This document shows, piece by piece, positions 1 through 10,312 of a DNA stretch of 64,000 bases. The stretch is from Rhizophagus clarus (Eukaryota; Glomeromycota; Glomeromycetes; Glomerales; Glomeraceae): NCBI GenBank assembly GCA_015698045.1, contig BLAL01000059.1:997001-1061000 (forward strand), given 5' to 3'. A program made the position numbers and the translations under genes. Each line of letters starts with the position of its first letter. The first letter of the stretch is position 1. The notes beneath the pieces are model-generated. The model had not been told where the DNA came from, made no database searches, and was given only the letters and a program-made list of their open reading frames with translations.

Positions 1-710
1 TTAAAGGTAATTGTATGCTATTTCATCGAAAAGGAGAAGTCGCCTTGTTACAAAAAATTTTTTGAAAAAGAAAGTTATAAAAGTAACGCTAGTTTGAGTA
101 AATTCTGGAAACTCTAAAGCCTTGAATAAATCAGATTGCAGTTTACTGAATTTCAAATGCAAATCAAATTTTTGCCCATTTATTGTGCTAACAAATATAA
201 AACTCTAAAAGTTCACTTTCTTTCTAAATTCTTTACACGAAGATATCGGTTGTTTATTATACAGAATATTGCTTTAAAATTTTAATTCTATCTTTATTTG
301 TCAAGCTCACACTTGACAGATATTACTATATTACCATTTGTTAATAATGGAAGAACAACTTACCAAACTTAATTTTGTTAACTACTACGTACGGAGGCAA
401 AGTGGTCTTCCATTAATAACCAATATTAATAAGTTATGATTTAAGCCAAGTAACACATGAAATGTTTATGCATTCGTGAAAGTTAAATGTCACACATATA
501 ACTGAATTCCGTGCGCCCGATGTCTACTGTGCATAATATTTAAATACCCGTCTTGTGTTACGTTATATTAAACCATGCTATTTAAAACTATGCGTAATGC
601 TTAAAAATATTCTTTTTTTTTAAAAAAAAAAAATCAAATGAGTATTTTTCTTTCAAATATTTATTTATACCGCATCAATTTAATTAAACAAGATATTATT
701 AAATAAGATA
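1..710. other. gene-free left flank with an imperfect hairpin
   Basis: No coding region is recognisable. The one structure is an imperfect inverted repeat at about 336-420. The left arm carries TTAATAATGGAAGA and the right arm its complement TCTTCCATTAATAA, with some 40 bases between. A T(8)A(12)-type block lies at 612-633. The stretch immediately left of 711 is probably the original upstream region of the kelch gene that now starts at 5553, because the Tigger element inserted between them. Confidence 0.5.
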
Positions 711-712
711 TA

Positions 713-726
713 CAGTCGTACCTCCC
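713..726. repeat. left terminal inverted repeat of the Tigger element
   Basis: Twelve bases, CAGTCGTACCTC, match the right terminus perfectly. Similarity continues imperfectly inward (TATAGTCAC against TATATAGTCAC). TA immediately outside is half of the target duplication. Confidence 0.85.
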
Positions 727-1083
727 TATAGTCACGCAGTTGGGCGCACACTTTTGGTGTGCTTATATTTAGTTGTGACTGTATAGAAATCCCTCTATAT
801 AATCAACCTCCGTAGAAATCATATGAAATCGTGACTATATAGAGGTTTTATAATTTTTTGTATCGCAAAAAAAAAAAAATCAAAGAAATTTATTATTGAT
901 ATAAAATGTAAAAATTTATTTATATTATAATACAAAAAACACTAAATTTTCCTGCATTTACATATTATCTGGTATAAAAAAACTAGTAATATTTTTTTGT
1001 GTTTTGTTTTCAAAAAGTTTGCGATGCATAATTCCCATATATTTTCTAAAAATTTTTATTTCTTTCATATCAAATTCTTCACT

Positions 1084-2770
1084 TTACTGCTCTTCAAAAA
1101 ATTGTACCCATGTTTTAAGACTATTAAAACCTTCCTGCATCAATATTACCGGATGTTCTTCTTTATCATCATCATTCATTTCGGGGGTTTCATTTTCTTC
1201 TTCCATAATTAATTGTACAATTTCAGCATCAGTTAATGGCTGTTCCGTTGGAATTGTCAAATCAATCATTTCTAAATATTGATTTATTTCTCCTAGGGAC
1301 TCGTCTGAAATATTTTCAAGAGATGAAAACTGTTGTAGAAGAAGTTTAACACCCTCCTGATCCTCTTGATTTACCATTTCCTGTGCGATTAAAGCTTGTT
1401 GGATACCATTAACATCATCATTATTATTTGGTAAAATTTCAGTTTTTTGCCAACAATTAACAATTGTTTCTACTTTTACTGAATCCCAAGCTTGAGCAAC
1501 GTATTCCATAGCCTCTTTAACATTAATTTTATTGCTGTATTGAGAATTTTTAAAGTAAGTTATATTTAAACAAAATTGAAAATTACAATAATTTGAATAC
1601 CTTTTTAAATTTACATTCGCTTCAAACTGATGAATAATATGTCGTATGTAATGTTGTTTATAAATTGCCTTAAAACTTTTGATGATGCCTGCATCCATAG
1701 GTTGTAAATGAGCTGTTGTATTAGGGGGAAGGAAGTGCACTCTAACGTGTGATAAATTCAAGTTATCATTAGTATGTTCAGTTACTCGATTATTATGATC
1801 ATCAGGGTTAAAATGAGATGATGCGTTATCAATAAGTAATAAAATTTTTCGATTTTGTGTCCGAAATTTATTATTAATATACTCAAGCCATTCACCAAAA
1901 ATATCACTTCGCATCCATGCTTTTGAATTGGCGTAGTAAGTACATGGAAGAGAATTCCTATTAACTCGATAAAGACATCTAGGGTTCTTTGAAGAACCAA
2001 TTACAAGTGGTTTGAGTTTTTGAGTACCAATAGCATTTGTTGCTAAAAGAACAGTAATGCGAGTCTTATCCTAAAAAACAATTTAATTAAAATAATAATT
2101 CATAAAGAATTTTAAAATCTAATTGAAAAATTACCAGTTTGGTGCCCGGAGTAGGAGCTGATGCAAGAGTTTGATTAGGTGCCATACGAAAAAAGAAACC
2201 AGTTTCATCTGCATTGAATATGTTGTCAAGTGTATAATCTTGCAAAATTGTTTGCAATTTTCTTCTTTCCTCAAAAAGAGTTTCTAATGGCGCGCTATTT
2301 GCTTCACGCACCATGTAAGCGATAGCAATGAATATTATTGCATTTTTTAAATTTTCAATCCAACCATTTGAAAATAATATATCTTCACGTGGAATGCTAA
2401 ATTCTTGCGCAAAATAAAAAGCTTTTTCTTTAATCATCATTTCCAAAACTGGAAGATTATTTGCATTTGCATTTTCAACCCATAATCCTAATGCTTTTTC
2501 AACTTGTGGATATTTAACTTCTCTATGATGAAAGGTTTTTTTACTGGCTGATGTTGAGACTAATGCAAGCCACTTAGATTTTTTTCCTAAAATCTTGGAG
2601 ATTGTTGAACGGTCAATGTGAAGGCCTGGGTTTTGCTGGTTAAAGTAGTCCGCAACTTGTTGTTGTGTTTTATTTTTATTTTCAGGTTTGGTAGCATACA
2701 CATATATTTGTTGCTTTATATCCTCACTTATTGCAGTACGCGTTCTTTTTGTACTTGGAGCAACTGGTAT
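1084..2770 (-). CDS. Tigger/pogo DDE_1 transposase, two exons, 5' end unresolved, probably defective
   Basis: Exon 1 is about 2770-2135, a 64-bp GT-AG intron lies at 2134-2071, and exon 2 is 2070-1084. The spliced frame is open throughout. Domains in order are a psq/CENP-B-like helix-turn-helix (AISEDIKQQIYVYATK and QQQVADYFNQ), a Tc5/CENP-B second DNA-binding region with SNGWIENLK, then the DDE_1 catalytic core. All three catalytic aspartates are visible: NADETGFFF, LLIDNASSH and QPMDAGIIKSFK. An acidic C-terminal tail is typical of the family. Oddities: no ATG is found upstream of the HTH in the open frame, so a first exon is missing or unspotted. About 13 residues after IENLK appear to be read in a shifted frame between two compensating indels (about 2308-2346). 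The family assignment is firm; present activity is doubtful. Confidence 0.8.
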
Positions 2771-3042
2771 CTTGAGAAAAAAAAAGGCAAAATTCTTGAA
2801 CGTGTTTATCAGTGATCTCTCAAATAAGTATTTTGTTGGAAAATAAAAGTTGAAAAAGTTGGTAAATTTATCATGATTTAATAATTAAAGTGAGAATAAT
2901 GTTGAAGAAATTGGTAAATTTATCATTACAATAAACACGAAACAGTTTTTTTTAAAAAAAAAATTCCCAACGATCGATATTATATTTATAGCAAAATCAC
3001 ATGATATGACTATATAGAGGTCAAAAAGGGGGGTATGGGCAG

Positions 3043-3056
3043 TGGTATGGGCGCAC
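3043..3056 (+). repeat. left copy of 14-bp target-site duplication
   Basis: TGGTATGGGCGCAC is identical to 5387-5400. The sequences then diverge at the next base, which fixes the duplication length at 14 bp. Confidence 0.75.
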
Positions 3057-5386
3057 GAAAATAATGAAAAAAACTCTTTCCCGTTCCTGAAAATTTGCGA
3101 AAATAAAATTTTTTTTTTCTGACTCATTTTTTAATGTTTCTGCCTAGCAAACTCTATCGCCATCACGGATAGAGTTTACCCCACCTTAGTGTTTATCTTT
3201 TATATACTTTTATACTTTCTTTCCTTTATTTTTGGAAGTGTTCGACTATCTTATCCCTCTGTTAAGCGTTATAAAGTTAGGAACAAATTTTTCTGTCTGC
3301 ACCATCACACTACTTCTCCTTTCGTAACCTGAAACTAAGTGGATATTATGGCTACCCCTTCCCACTCACCTAGTGTTAATGAAAATAACGAACCTGTTAA
3401 AGGTTCGGCTCTTGTTCGTCTTTACAAGCCTGCAAATATTTTTCCTATTACTTTTTCTCTTCGACACGTATGTCCTTCTCTTTCATGTGATATAAGAGGA
3501 GCGGGCACCTTGTTTAATACAAAGAAAGCTAGATATTACCTTTTAAGTCTAAGTCTGTTCTCAACGACTAATATCAGCACTAATTATTTTTCTGTGTTCA
3601 CAAATGATACAGATCTACCTGGTACACATCAACAGATTTTTTCATCTACATCTAAATCCCCCAACATCAATTTCCTTATTGGGAATTTCCTCACATTTGT
3701 CTTTAATCTTAATCGTCAATTCCCCAGCCACGTAGTCACAAAGTATTTTTCACGTTTACGAGTCCTTCTTAAAGAAAAGCTATGCTCAATTAGAACTAGA
3801 ATGGATTCAGATAGTTCTAACAACCGTCACACTAAAACTTATATCCGATTTGCTAATCGCGATCACGTGATCTATTTAGGATTTTACCTTCGCTGTAAAC
3901 TAGAATGCAATCTCCCTGCTACTTCAGTCATGTCTAACAAACGATGGCGCTGTGGAGAACATTACAACGAAATCAACGTTTGTCATCCATCAGGTCATCA
4001 TGTCCCTAGAGATGCAAAATATTATGCAGATGAATTAAAACATCGTGCAAAAAAGAAAAAAGGCAATCCTCGTGAAGTTAAACATATTTATTCAAATCGA
4101 CTCGGCATCTCTTATGATGTCGTCATCAAAATGTATAAGGATATCCCTGGCAGGCAACGTCGCAAATTGCCTGACTCGCCAAAATGGAAATATTTTAAAG
4201 AATATAAACGTTTGCAATTCGATATCCTGAGGAGTCCTCAGCAAATCCAACGATTTAACCGCCTAAGTACGTTAGTTTTATCACACAATGCTAATGCAAA
4301 ATACAAGAGACCTTTCATTTTAGGTGCGCAGAAAAATGGAATGCAACCTGCTACAGTATTTAAACAACTTCATCATTGTCCTTCAAAGCAAATGCCTTCT
4401 ACTGGTTCAACATTTAATTTCGTACATAATGGATTTCCCCTTCAAGCTATTCGAAACAAAGCTAAAAGATTACGTTGCAAATATAAATGGAAAATCAAGT
4501 TACTCCCATTGCCACCAAATTTTGCTGGTGATGCGAGAGCATATTATCGAACACATTATCGGATTGATTTAGATATCCCTAGTATCTGCGAACGCTATCG
4601 GCGTGACTCTCTCGCGCTAGCAGGCATTGCTCATTGTGATCAGATCATGTCATATATAGATACGATTAAGAATGTTCCACAAAAAACGGTGCAAGATGTT
4701 ACTCTGGATCATCAACATGATAGAGTTTATGTCATTTCTCCAGAAGATACAGCTTTATTGGCCACACCCAACATTTATTTACGTCGAATTCACACCTCAC
4801 TGACACCGTTGTCAGATTCGGCTCTGAAACGTTTACGTCTGTCACAAGCACCCAGCTCTTCAACTGCAGCTACAAGTTTTACCCTAGGTCTTCTCATACA
4901 ACTGGTTATACAGTTGATTATCAAGGTTTGGCGCAAACTGGAAGTCTGCTGACTCCAACGCCTGATAGAATTAAATGATTCGATTATAACGGTAGTCCGA
5001 TGTCTAACGACGTCAGATTTTCTGACGCCTAATTACCCTTTTTTTTTGAGAAATTATACAATTATGGACCTTTATTACACACAACATTCTACACCTGACA
5101 GAATTTATGTGTAGCATCAATAGATGAAAGAAAAATTCAGTTCCTTAATTAGATTAGGAGTAAGGCTTTACTCGTCTTTTTAGTGTGAACGGTTTAATTT
5201 GAAGTCCTCCTGGGACTCAGTAGGTAGGTTTATAACCTTCCTCTGGTTCTAAGGCGGACAAAGCTGGGTCTTTTAGAAACGGTGATGGTTAGTTATGGAT
5301 CAGATATTTTCGCTCATTTTGTAATTGGTCGACAATATTGTTTCTGTTCTAATTGTTTGTACGCCAGATAAAAATAAAAAATAAAA
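3057..5386 (+). mobile_element. 2.3-kb retroposed-looking insertion inside the Tigger, family unknown
   Basis: The sequence TGGTATGGGCGCAC occurs at 3043-3056 and again at 5387-5400. It therefore directly flanks a 2.33-kb segment, as a target-site duplication would. The segment ends in an A-rich tract (AAAAATAAAAAATAAAA) just before the second copy, which is the signature of target-primed reverse transcription by LINE machinery. It contains one long ORF on the plus strand, about 290 bases of leader and about 430 bases of trailer. No reverse transcriptase, integrase or terminal inverted repeat is seen. It could be a non-autonomous or 5'-truncated LINE that keeps ORF1 only, or a retrocopied host gene. 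Confidence 0.7.
3348..4952 (+). CDS. unrecognised 534-residue basic protein encoded in the nested insertion
   Basis: The ATG at 3348 (protein begins MATPSHSPSV) is the first usable start; an in-frame GTG at 3339 is not a plausible eukaryotic start. The protein has a Ser/Pro-rich N-terminus and is strongly basic from about residue 200, with KHRAKKKKGN and PGRQRRKL. Scattered Cys and His residues (for example RWRCGEHYNEINVCHPSGHH) might bind metal, but no standard zinc-finger spacing is clear. Base composition is richer in GC than the neighbouring kelch genes. The last ~22 residues are oddly hydrophobic. The neighbouring frame instead continues through SSHTTGYTVDYQGL to PTPDRIK and a stop at about 4976, so a one-base shift near 4875 may have altered the C-terminus. 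No known family was recognised. A LINE ORF1-like protein or a retrocopied host gene are the options. Confidence 0.65.
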   Translation: MATPSHSPSVNENNEPVKGSALVRLYKPANIFPITFSLRHVCPSLSCDIRGAGTLFNTKKARYYLLSLSLFSTTNISTNYFSVFTNDTDLPGTHQQIFSSTSKSPNINFLIGNFLTFVFNLNRQFPSHVVTKYFSRLRVLLKEKLCSIRTRMDSDSSNNRHTKTYIRFANRDHVIYLGFYLRCKLECNLPATSVMSNKRWRCGEHYNEINVCHPSGHHVPRDAKYYADELKHRAKKKKGNPREVKHIYSNRLGISYDVVIKMYKDIPGRQRRKLPDSPKWKYFKEYKRLQFDILRSPQQIQRFNRLSTLVLSHNANAKYKRPFILGAQKNGMQPATVFKQLHHCPSKQMPSTGSTFNFVHNGFPLQAIRNKAKRLRCKYKWKIKLLPLPPNFAGDARAYYRTHYRIDLDIPSICERYRRDSLALAGIAHCDQIMSYIDTIKNVPQKTVQDVTLDHQHDRVYVISPEDTALLATPNIYLRRIHTSLTPLSDSALKRLRLSQAPSSSTAATSFTLGLLIQLVIQLIIKVWRKLEVC

Positions 5387-5400
5387 TGGTATGGGCGCAC
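5387..5400 (+). repeat. right copy of 14-bp target-site duplication
   Basis: TGGTATGGGCGCAC, preceded directly by the A-rich tail of the inserted segment and followed by the remaining right end of the Tigger. Confidence 0.75.
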
Positions 5401-5533
5401 AAATTTGATGTGATTGTGACTATAATCATATTGTGACTATATAAAGGTCGTTTTCTTAATTAAAAACTCGGGCGTAAAAATTGTGTTGATTATATAGAGG
5501 GTGTGCTTATATAATATATAGGGGGTGACTATA

Positions 5534-5547
5534 TAGAGGTACGACTG
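5534..5547. repeat. right terminal inverted repeat of the Tigger element
   Basis: This is the complement of the left terminus, ending GAGGTACGACTG, with TA at 5548-5549 outside. The ATG of the kelch gene begins at 5553, three bases beyond that TA. Confidence 0.85.
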
Positions 5548-5552
5548 TAATT

Positions 5553-6835
5553 ATGTCAAAAAATCCTTTAATTATTAACTTTACTATATTGTGGATATTA
5601 TTTCAAGTATTGGTTAAAGTAAATTGTCAAATGACACCATTTAGGCCAAGCATATCAGGTCGTCATACTGCCACACTCATTGATAATAAATCGTATATCT
5701 TGGGCGGTATTAATTTAAGTGGAGAAATGGTAAAAGACTTTTTTTATCTTGACGTTTCGGCCCCATTTAGTACTCAAGAATTGTTATGGCAAAACTTAAC
5801 AAATAATAACATGGTTCCACCGCATCATTCTGCAACATCAGCTGGGGGTGGTGCAAACAATGATACACTTTTTTTATTCGGTGGGATTACATCTGATCAA
5901 ACAATGGCATTAGTCTATACATTTGATTCACGAAAGTATTTCTAAAATAACAGGAGTTAACATATTTAGGAAATGGGGTTTAACAGGCGTTATGGATTAT
6001 AGTGGAAAATTTTATTTATGGGGCGGAGCTTATATGGATTTCGTGTTTTCAAATGAAATGCTTATATTAGATACGATAAATCTTAATTGGAAAAAAGGAA
6101 GTTTATTAAATGCACCAACTCCAAGACATCGATATGGTGCTACTTTATTGCCCAATAATAAGATTATTTACATAGGTAAGCGAGTGATCATTTTTCTTAC
6201 ATATGTTTGTTAATTAATTTATTAATGAACTTACTGTTTAGGTGGTAATAATGATAATACTACCGTACATGATATTCAAACTTCAAATATTGTTAAAGGT
6301 ACTGCTTTAACATTAAGTGAGGTAAATTTTGTGAATATATAAACTTTTTAAAAAAAGAATCAACTAATTAAGATAAATAATTTATAGGTTTATATTTATG
6401 ATATGATAAATGATAATTGGGATATAAAAGTATGTTATAATAAATTATTATGAGGAATTTTACATATTCATTCGTGAATTAACTTGTTATTAAATTTAGA
6501 TAACGTCAGGAAAAATCCCTTCTAATAGGGGTGGGGTTTCCACAATTCTTGGTATGCAAATTGGATAAAAATACTATTCTTTATTGTTAAAAATTTGATA
6601 TTAATTATTAATTATAAGTATAATAATATTTTTAACAGGTTTGGATGGTCAAAAAGTCATAATTTACAGAGGATTTTTTATTAATCCTGGATATTTAGAT
6701 ACCACACTTTACGTATTAGATTTAACTAATTATAATTGGTATGTTCCAAAAATTTCTGGAATAGTCCCAAAACCTAGAGATTTTTATCAAGCAAATGTTA
6801 TCGGAAAATATATGGTTATATCATTTGAAATATAA
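5553..6835 (+). pseudogene. kelch-repeat membrane protein, 5' part (broken copy 1)
   Basis: The gene begins with a signal peptide (ILWILFQVLVKVNCQ), then kelch blades with the motifs RHTATLIDNKSYILGG, NNDTLFLFGG and LDTINLNWKKGSLL. By comparison with the copy at 35895 the exons are 5553-6175, 6242-6321, 6388-6429, 6500-6551 and 6639-about 6827, all bounded by GT-AG. Exon 1 is frameshifted near 5925-5945: about eight bases are missing and a stop appears just after the first frame. The last exon runs into foreign sequence at about 6828, and its splice donor is gone. The matching 3' exon lies at 10589. A Tigger element sits three bases upstream of the ATG, so the promoter has been displaced as well. 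Confidence 0.8.
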
Positions 6836-6842
6836 CAAATAT

Positions 6843-7324
6843 ATTTATTAGAATTTGTTGATAATGATAAAAAATTATTTATAATGGGCAAAGGTCCGAA
6901 AAGCGAAAAAGGGCCTACATGTATAATTTGGGATTTATATAATATCGGTAAACATGAATCAACAAATATAGACAATTTACCAATAGATAAGTTTGATACT
7001 CATTTAGCCGGAACTTCAGCAGGAAATATTTTACAAATCGAAAACAACGGAACGGTTTCATCGGTCCTAAAAAAAGTTGAAGAAAAATTACAAGAGCGAA
7101 AAGAAAAACAACAGCAGGAAAAGACAGTGTTTGCATGTTCATTAAAAGAAGACAAAAGAAAAAAACCAAATGGCAGTCCAGATAATAATCATATTATATA
7201 TTACAATAAAAATATAGAAAATTTTGAATCAATAGTTAATAATAAAGAACCATGGGTTTTAAGTAGTTACGTCAGATTTTTTTATTGTCTATATCATACC
7301 GTTCGGTTTAAATTGATTATATAG
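6843..7324 (+). pseudogene. fragment of a lineage-specific WD-like protein
   Basis: The reading frame is open from about 6843 to the stop at 7324, with an internal ATG at 6884. It contains a WD-dipeptide stretch (PTCIIWDLYN), then a Gln/Lys/Glu-rich coiled-coil-like stretch (VEEKLQERKEKQQQEK) and ends NKEPWVLSSYVRFFYC. The style recalls the large families of WD-like channel or receptor proteins in Rhizophagus, but this is memory, not a search. The piece has no plausible beginning and stops abruptly, so it reads as an inserted internal fragment. A functional product is unlikely. Confidence 0.4.
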
Positions 7325-7925
7325 AAGTTAAATAACCTGATATAGTTTTGACCTACATAGTTAACCAATGGTACAAGCAAATAAAAATACAGGGCAAAAA
7401 CTTCGAGTGAGTTAGTGAAATTCTTAAGCAAAGTTAATATATTTTTTTTTAATAATTGTACTAAGTTAAAAAATTTGCGATCCTATTGTATACTCAAATA
7501 AAGCTTTACTGTATTTATAATTAAATCCTTTTTATTGTTGTTCTTGCAGCTATTAAGAATTGTTAAGATGATTTTTTGTTTGTTGTTGCAATTTTACCAC
7601 AACGGCAATTCCATCGAATAAATTTTACACGTTGTGATGATTTTCATAACACGATGCTGTGGTAAAAGAAAGATATTATTTAATGTTTTTATTAAAAAGT
7701 ACTACAATGTCGGTTATTACCTTAAATGAAAACAATGATCTTATAATTTCTGAAAATTCACACAAGTGACTGATATTAGAAAGTATCGCGAATTCATCAA
7801 ATTTGTCTATCAGGTATATAAACCATTATATATTAGTTTCCATTAATCTGATCCATCTAGCTATAACTACTTACATAAATTTTTTTGGTTAAGTCATGAA
7901 CATGACGTTCCAATAGGCAAGCTTG
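7325..7925. other. no gene; short inverted repeat
   Basis: Non-coding and AT-rich. An imperfect inverted repeat with arms TTTTACCACAACG (about 7592) and TGTGGTAAAA (about 7660) is the only structure seen. Confidence 0.35.
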
Positions 7926-7929
7926 GGTA

Positions 7930-9103
7930 TAATAATGTCAACTTTCAGCTGGAAGTTTCTCCTTTGAAAAGGCAAGTCGTACTACTCCATCAGCATAGTA
8001 TATCAAATAAGAGGGATAATCCTTTGCTGTGAAAGAAAGTTAGAAAATGTTAGTTTTAATAAAAATAGAATGCACAATAGTTTATTACTTACTTTATACA
8101 AGAATTTCAAATGCCTCAGTACAATTAAAATTATTCTCATCAGCACCTTATTCCCACAACATCTGTCTCAATCAAAAAAATTCAAGTTGCATTGCTGTTG
8201 AGATTAAGACCATAGTTAGCATAGTTTTAATTAGCCAGAAAAAATAAGAGAATCCTCTACTTACATTTAAGAATTTTTTCTTAGTCTCGCTCCATTTTAT
8301 ATCATTATGTTTGCAAGCATTGCCTATAACCTCACCAAATCTTACTTGATAATCAATGCTTTTCACTTTCATTATATATAAATGAAGTGTTCCTAGTACA
8401 TAAATAAATTAGTTATTATTAGTGAAGCAATGTAATGGACATTTACAATTACAAAATAAAATCAAAGAATTGAATTCCAACAAAAGTAAGAAACATGATT
8501 GTCTTTTTTACATTTTTTTTTCCATATAATATTAAAAAAAATTCTATCCAAAAGTGTCACGTTGTACTCCTAGTGATATGCTTGATTCTTTCTGAACTTT
8601 TTGGTCAGAATTTTCAACTTCACCCCTAGTCAGTAATAAGACTTATATCAGTAGATTCAAATCATGAATGATTGTATAATAATTTAAAGTAAACAGTTTT
8701 CATAAACTTAACTGAAATTTATGACATAAATAGACAGAGACTTAACGTTTTCATATGAATCACCTCATTTATGTCCAGAAAACATTTTCTATGAAAGGAT
8801 TCAAGTACTCGCTATTTTATCTCTATATGAGTATTCTGAAAGTTCACTATCATGAAGCAGATTCACTGCAAGGCTGAAATATAATAACTACAAACAAAAT
8901 AAAAGTCAATATTTTCAATTAAGCAGAAAGTATGACATTATATACAATACATTATAAATTGATTGCATCCATTGTAACCCATTATAACAGCCATCTTATA
9001 AAAAGTATAATAACTCCAATTGATGAAGTGCTGATAATTCCACTCAAATTCTAATCGTTGTTTCTTCAGTAAATTCTTGACCGCTCCACCATTTACAGCC
9101 ATT
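7930..9103 (-). pseudogene. decayed multi-exon gene, function not recognised
   Basis: Several exon-like stretches on the minus strand read as normal protein and are bounded by splice motifs. A start-proximal block begins MAVNGGAVKNLLKKQRLEFE at 9103. A block follows acceptor TTTCAG near 8874 with LLHDSELSEYSYRDKIAST, a stop, then LESFHRKCFLDINEVIH in another frame. Near 8626-8540 lies TRGEVENSDQKVQKESSI. 8372-8265 contains DYQVRFGEVIGNACKHND and ends at a GTAAGT donor. The last block follows acceptor TTTCTTTCACAG (about 8030) and ends FSKEKLPAES and stop near 7940. The blocks cannot all be joined in one frame. I do not recognise the family. Confidence 0.4.
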
Positions 9104-10192
9104 ATTTCCTCAACCTAGAAAAAATAGCGCAAGTTTATTGTCAAAAATTATTTTAATAAATTTGTATAAGGTTACAAACTTTTTGCGAACCCATTTCTTA
9201 CTATGTCCATGTATCTTTATTTTTTTTGTAACTATCAAATATCATTAATTAGACAAGATAAACGGTTGACAGAGTAAAATACTTGAACAGATATCTTCTA
9301 TTCATTCATAACGCTATCATGCTAGCAGCTTATCGTACTTTCCATTAGTAAATATAATCATATAAAAAAAATATTACGAATATTTAAGTCCAGTTCCACT
9401 GGATTAGTTGGACAAGTTATTAGAACAATATACGAGTTATAATCAATAAAATGTGCCATTTCAAATGGTTATCATCATTACGTGATCAGTGACAGGTAAA
9501 AATCACATTAAGATTAACAAAACCTGGCACACAAACACATTTTTTATTATTAGGTAATACAATTCAAGAAATTCTGATCATGTGTAATTGACTGTTATTT
9601 ATAAACTTTTCGCGTTTTTAAAGTAATTACGCGTCAAGTAATAACAACTACATGTTAAGCTCTTCACTATGACCTCATATTCAATATCAGAATATAAATA
9701 TATAAATAAACTATCCTCCTAAAAATTTTCTTCAAACTTTTCAAACAATTTTTTCTTTTAAAATAATCATCAAACTCTTCGAACAATTTTTTCTTTTATA
9801 TATTATTTTTTTTCTGGATAAGTTTATATATTTACATCAAAGAAATTACTCTAAAAATTTTTTTAAGTATTAAAGGCAAGTAGAGATCTTTACTTAATAT
9901 GTGAAACACTATTTGGAAGTTTTTCTGTTTGTCTATAAGGTCTACTATTCTGAAGGAGGGATGGTTACGTACCTTCCTTATAACATACAGTTAAAAGCTT
10001 TGATATTTAAAGTCCCCCAAGTGCTAACTGACTAGCGAAACAATATGTCGCAACTAAAGTTAGACTTAGTGTTTAACTTTATATATCATTAAATATAATG
10101 CAACTTTACAGTTAATGATTAGTGAATGTTGTTTAATACATTATTTTTCACTCATGTGTTTGAATTAAGTTTAACTACTTAGCAACTCCATT
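9104..10192. other. no gene; AT-rich spacer with a short tandem duplication
   Basis: No coding signal. A stretch near 9732-9800 is tandemly duplicated: CTTCAAACTTTTCAAACAAT, then CATCAAACTCTTCGAACAAT about 36 bases on. Confidence 0.35.
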
Positions 10193-10312
10193 ACTAAACT
10201 AATGGCTCAACATAGTACTAAACTAGAGTCAAACTTAGTGATAACTAAACACTCATCACTAAACTAATGGCTCAACATAGTACTAAACTAGAGTCAAACT
10301 TAGTAATAACTG
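10193..10312 (+). repeat. two-copy 65-bp tandem repeat
   Basis: ACTAAACTAATGGCTCAACA begins at 10193 and again at 10258. The two copies are almost identical for about 55 bases. Looser relatives of the ACTAAACT and AAACTTAGT words occur between 10030 and 10390. Confidence 0.7.

Larger units (their letters stand above)
713..5547 (-). mobile_element. pogo/Tigger-type DNA transposon (Tc1/mariner superfamily), interrupted
   Basis: The element starts CAGTCGTACCTC and ends with the exact complement, GAGGTACGACTG, and both ends are flanked by TA (711-712 and 5548-5549), the TA target duplication of the Tc1/mariner superfamily. The terminus resembles that of known Tigger elements. Inside is a DDE_1 transposase on the minus strand (1084-2770). 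The total length of 4.8 kb is too long for the family. Subtracting the nested insertion (3057-5400) leaves about 2.5 kb, which is the usual size. The motif GTGACTATATAGAGG and close variants recur near both ends (831, 3006, 5433, 5488, 5525) and may be transposase-binding subterminal repeats. Confidence 0.9.

Noticed and set aside
2885..3127. 80-codon minus-strand frame across the insertion junction
   Set aside because: It spans Tigger and nested element sequence, so it cannot be an ancestral gene.
3339..3347. GTG start adding three residues to the unknown ORF
   Set aside because: Non-ATG start in a eukaryote without need; ATG at 3348 is available.
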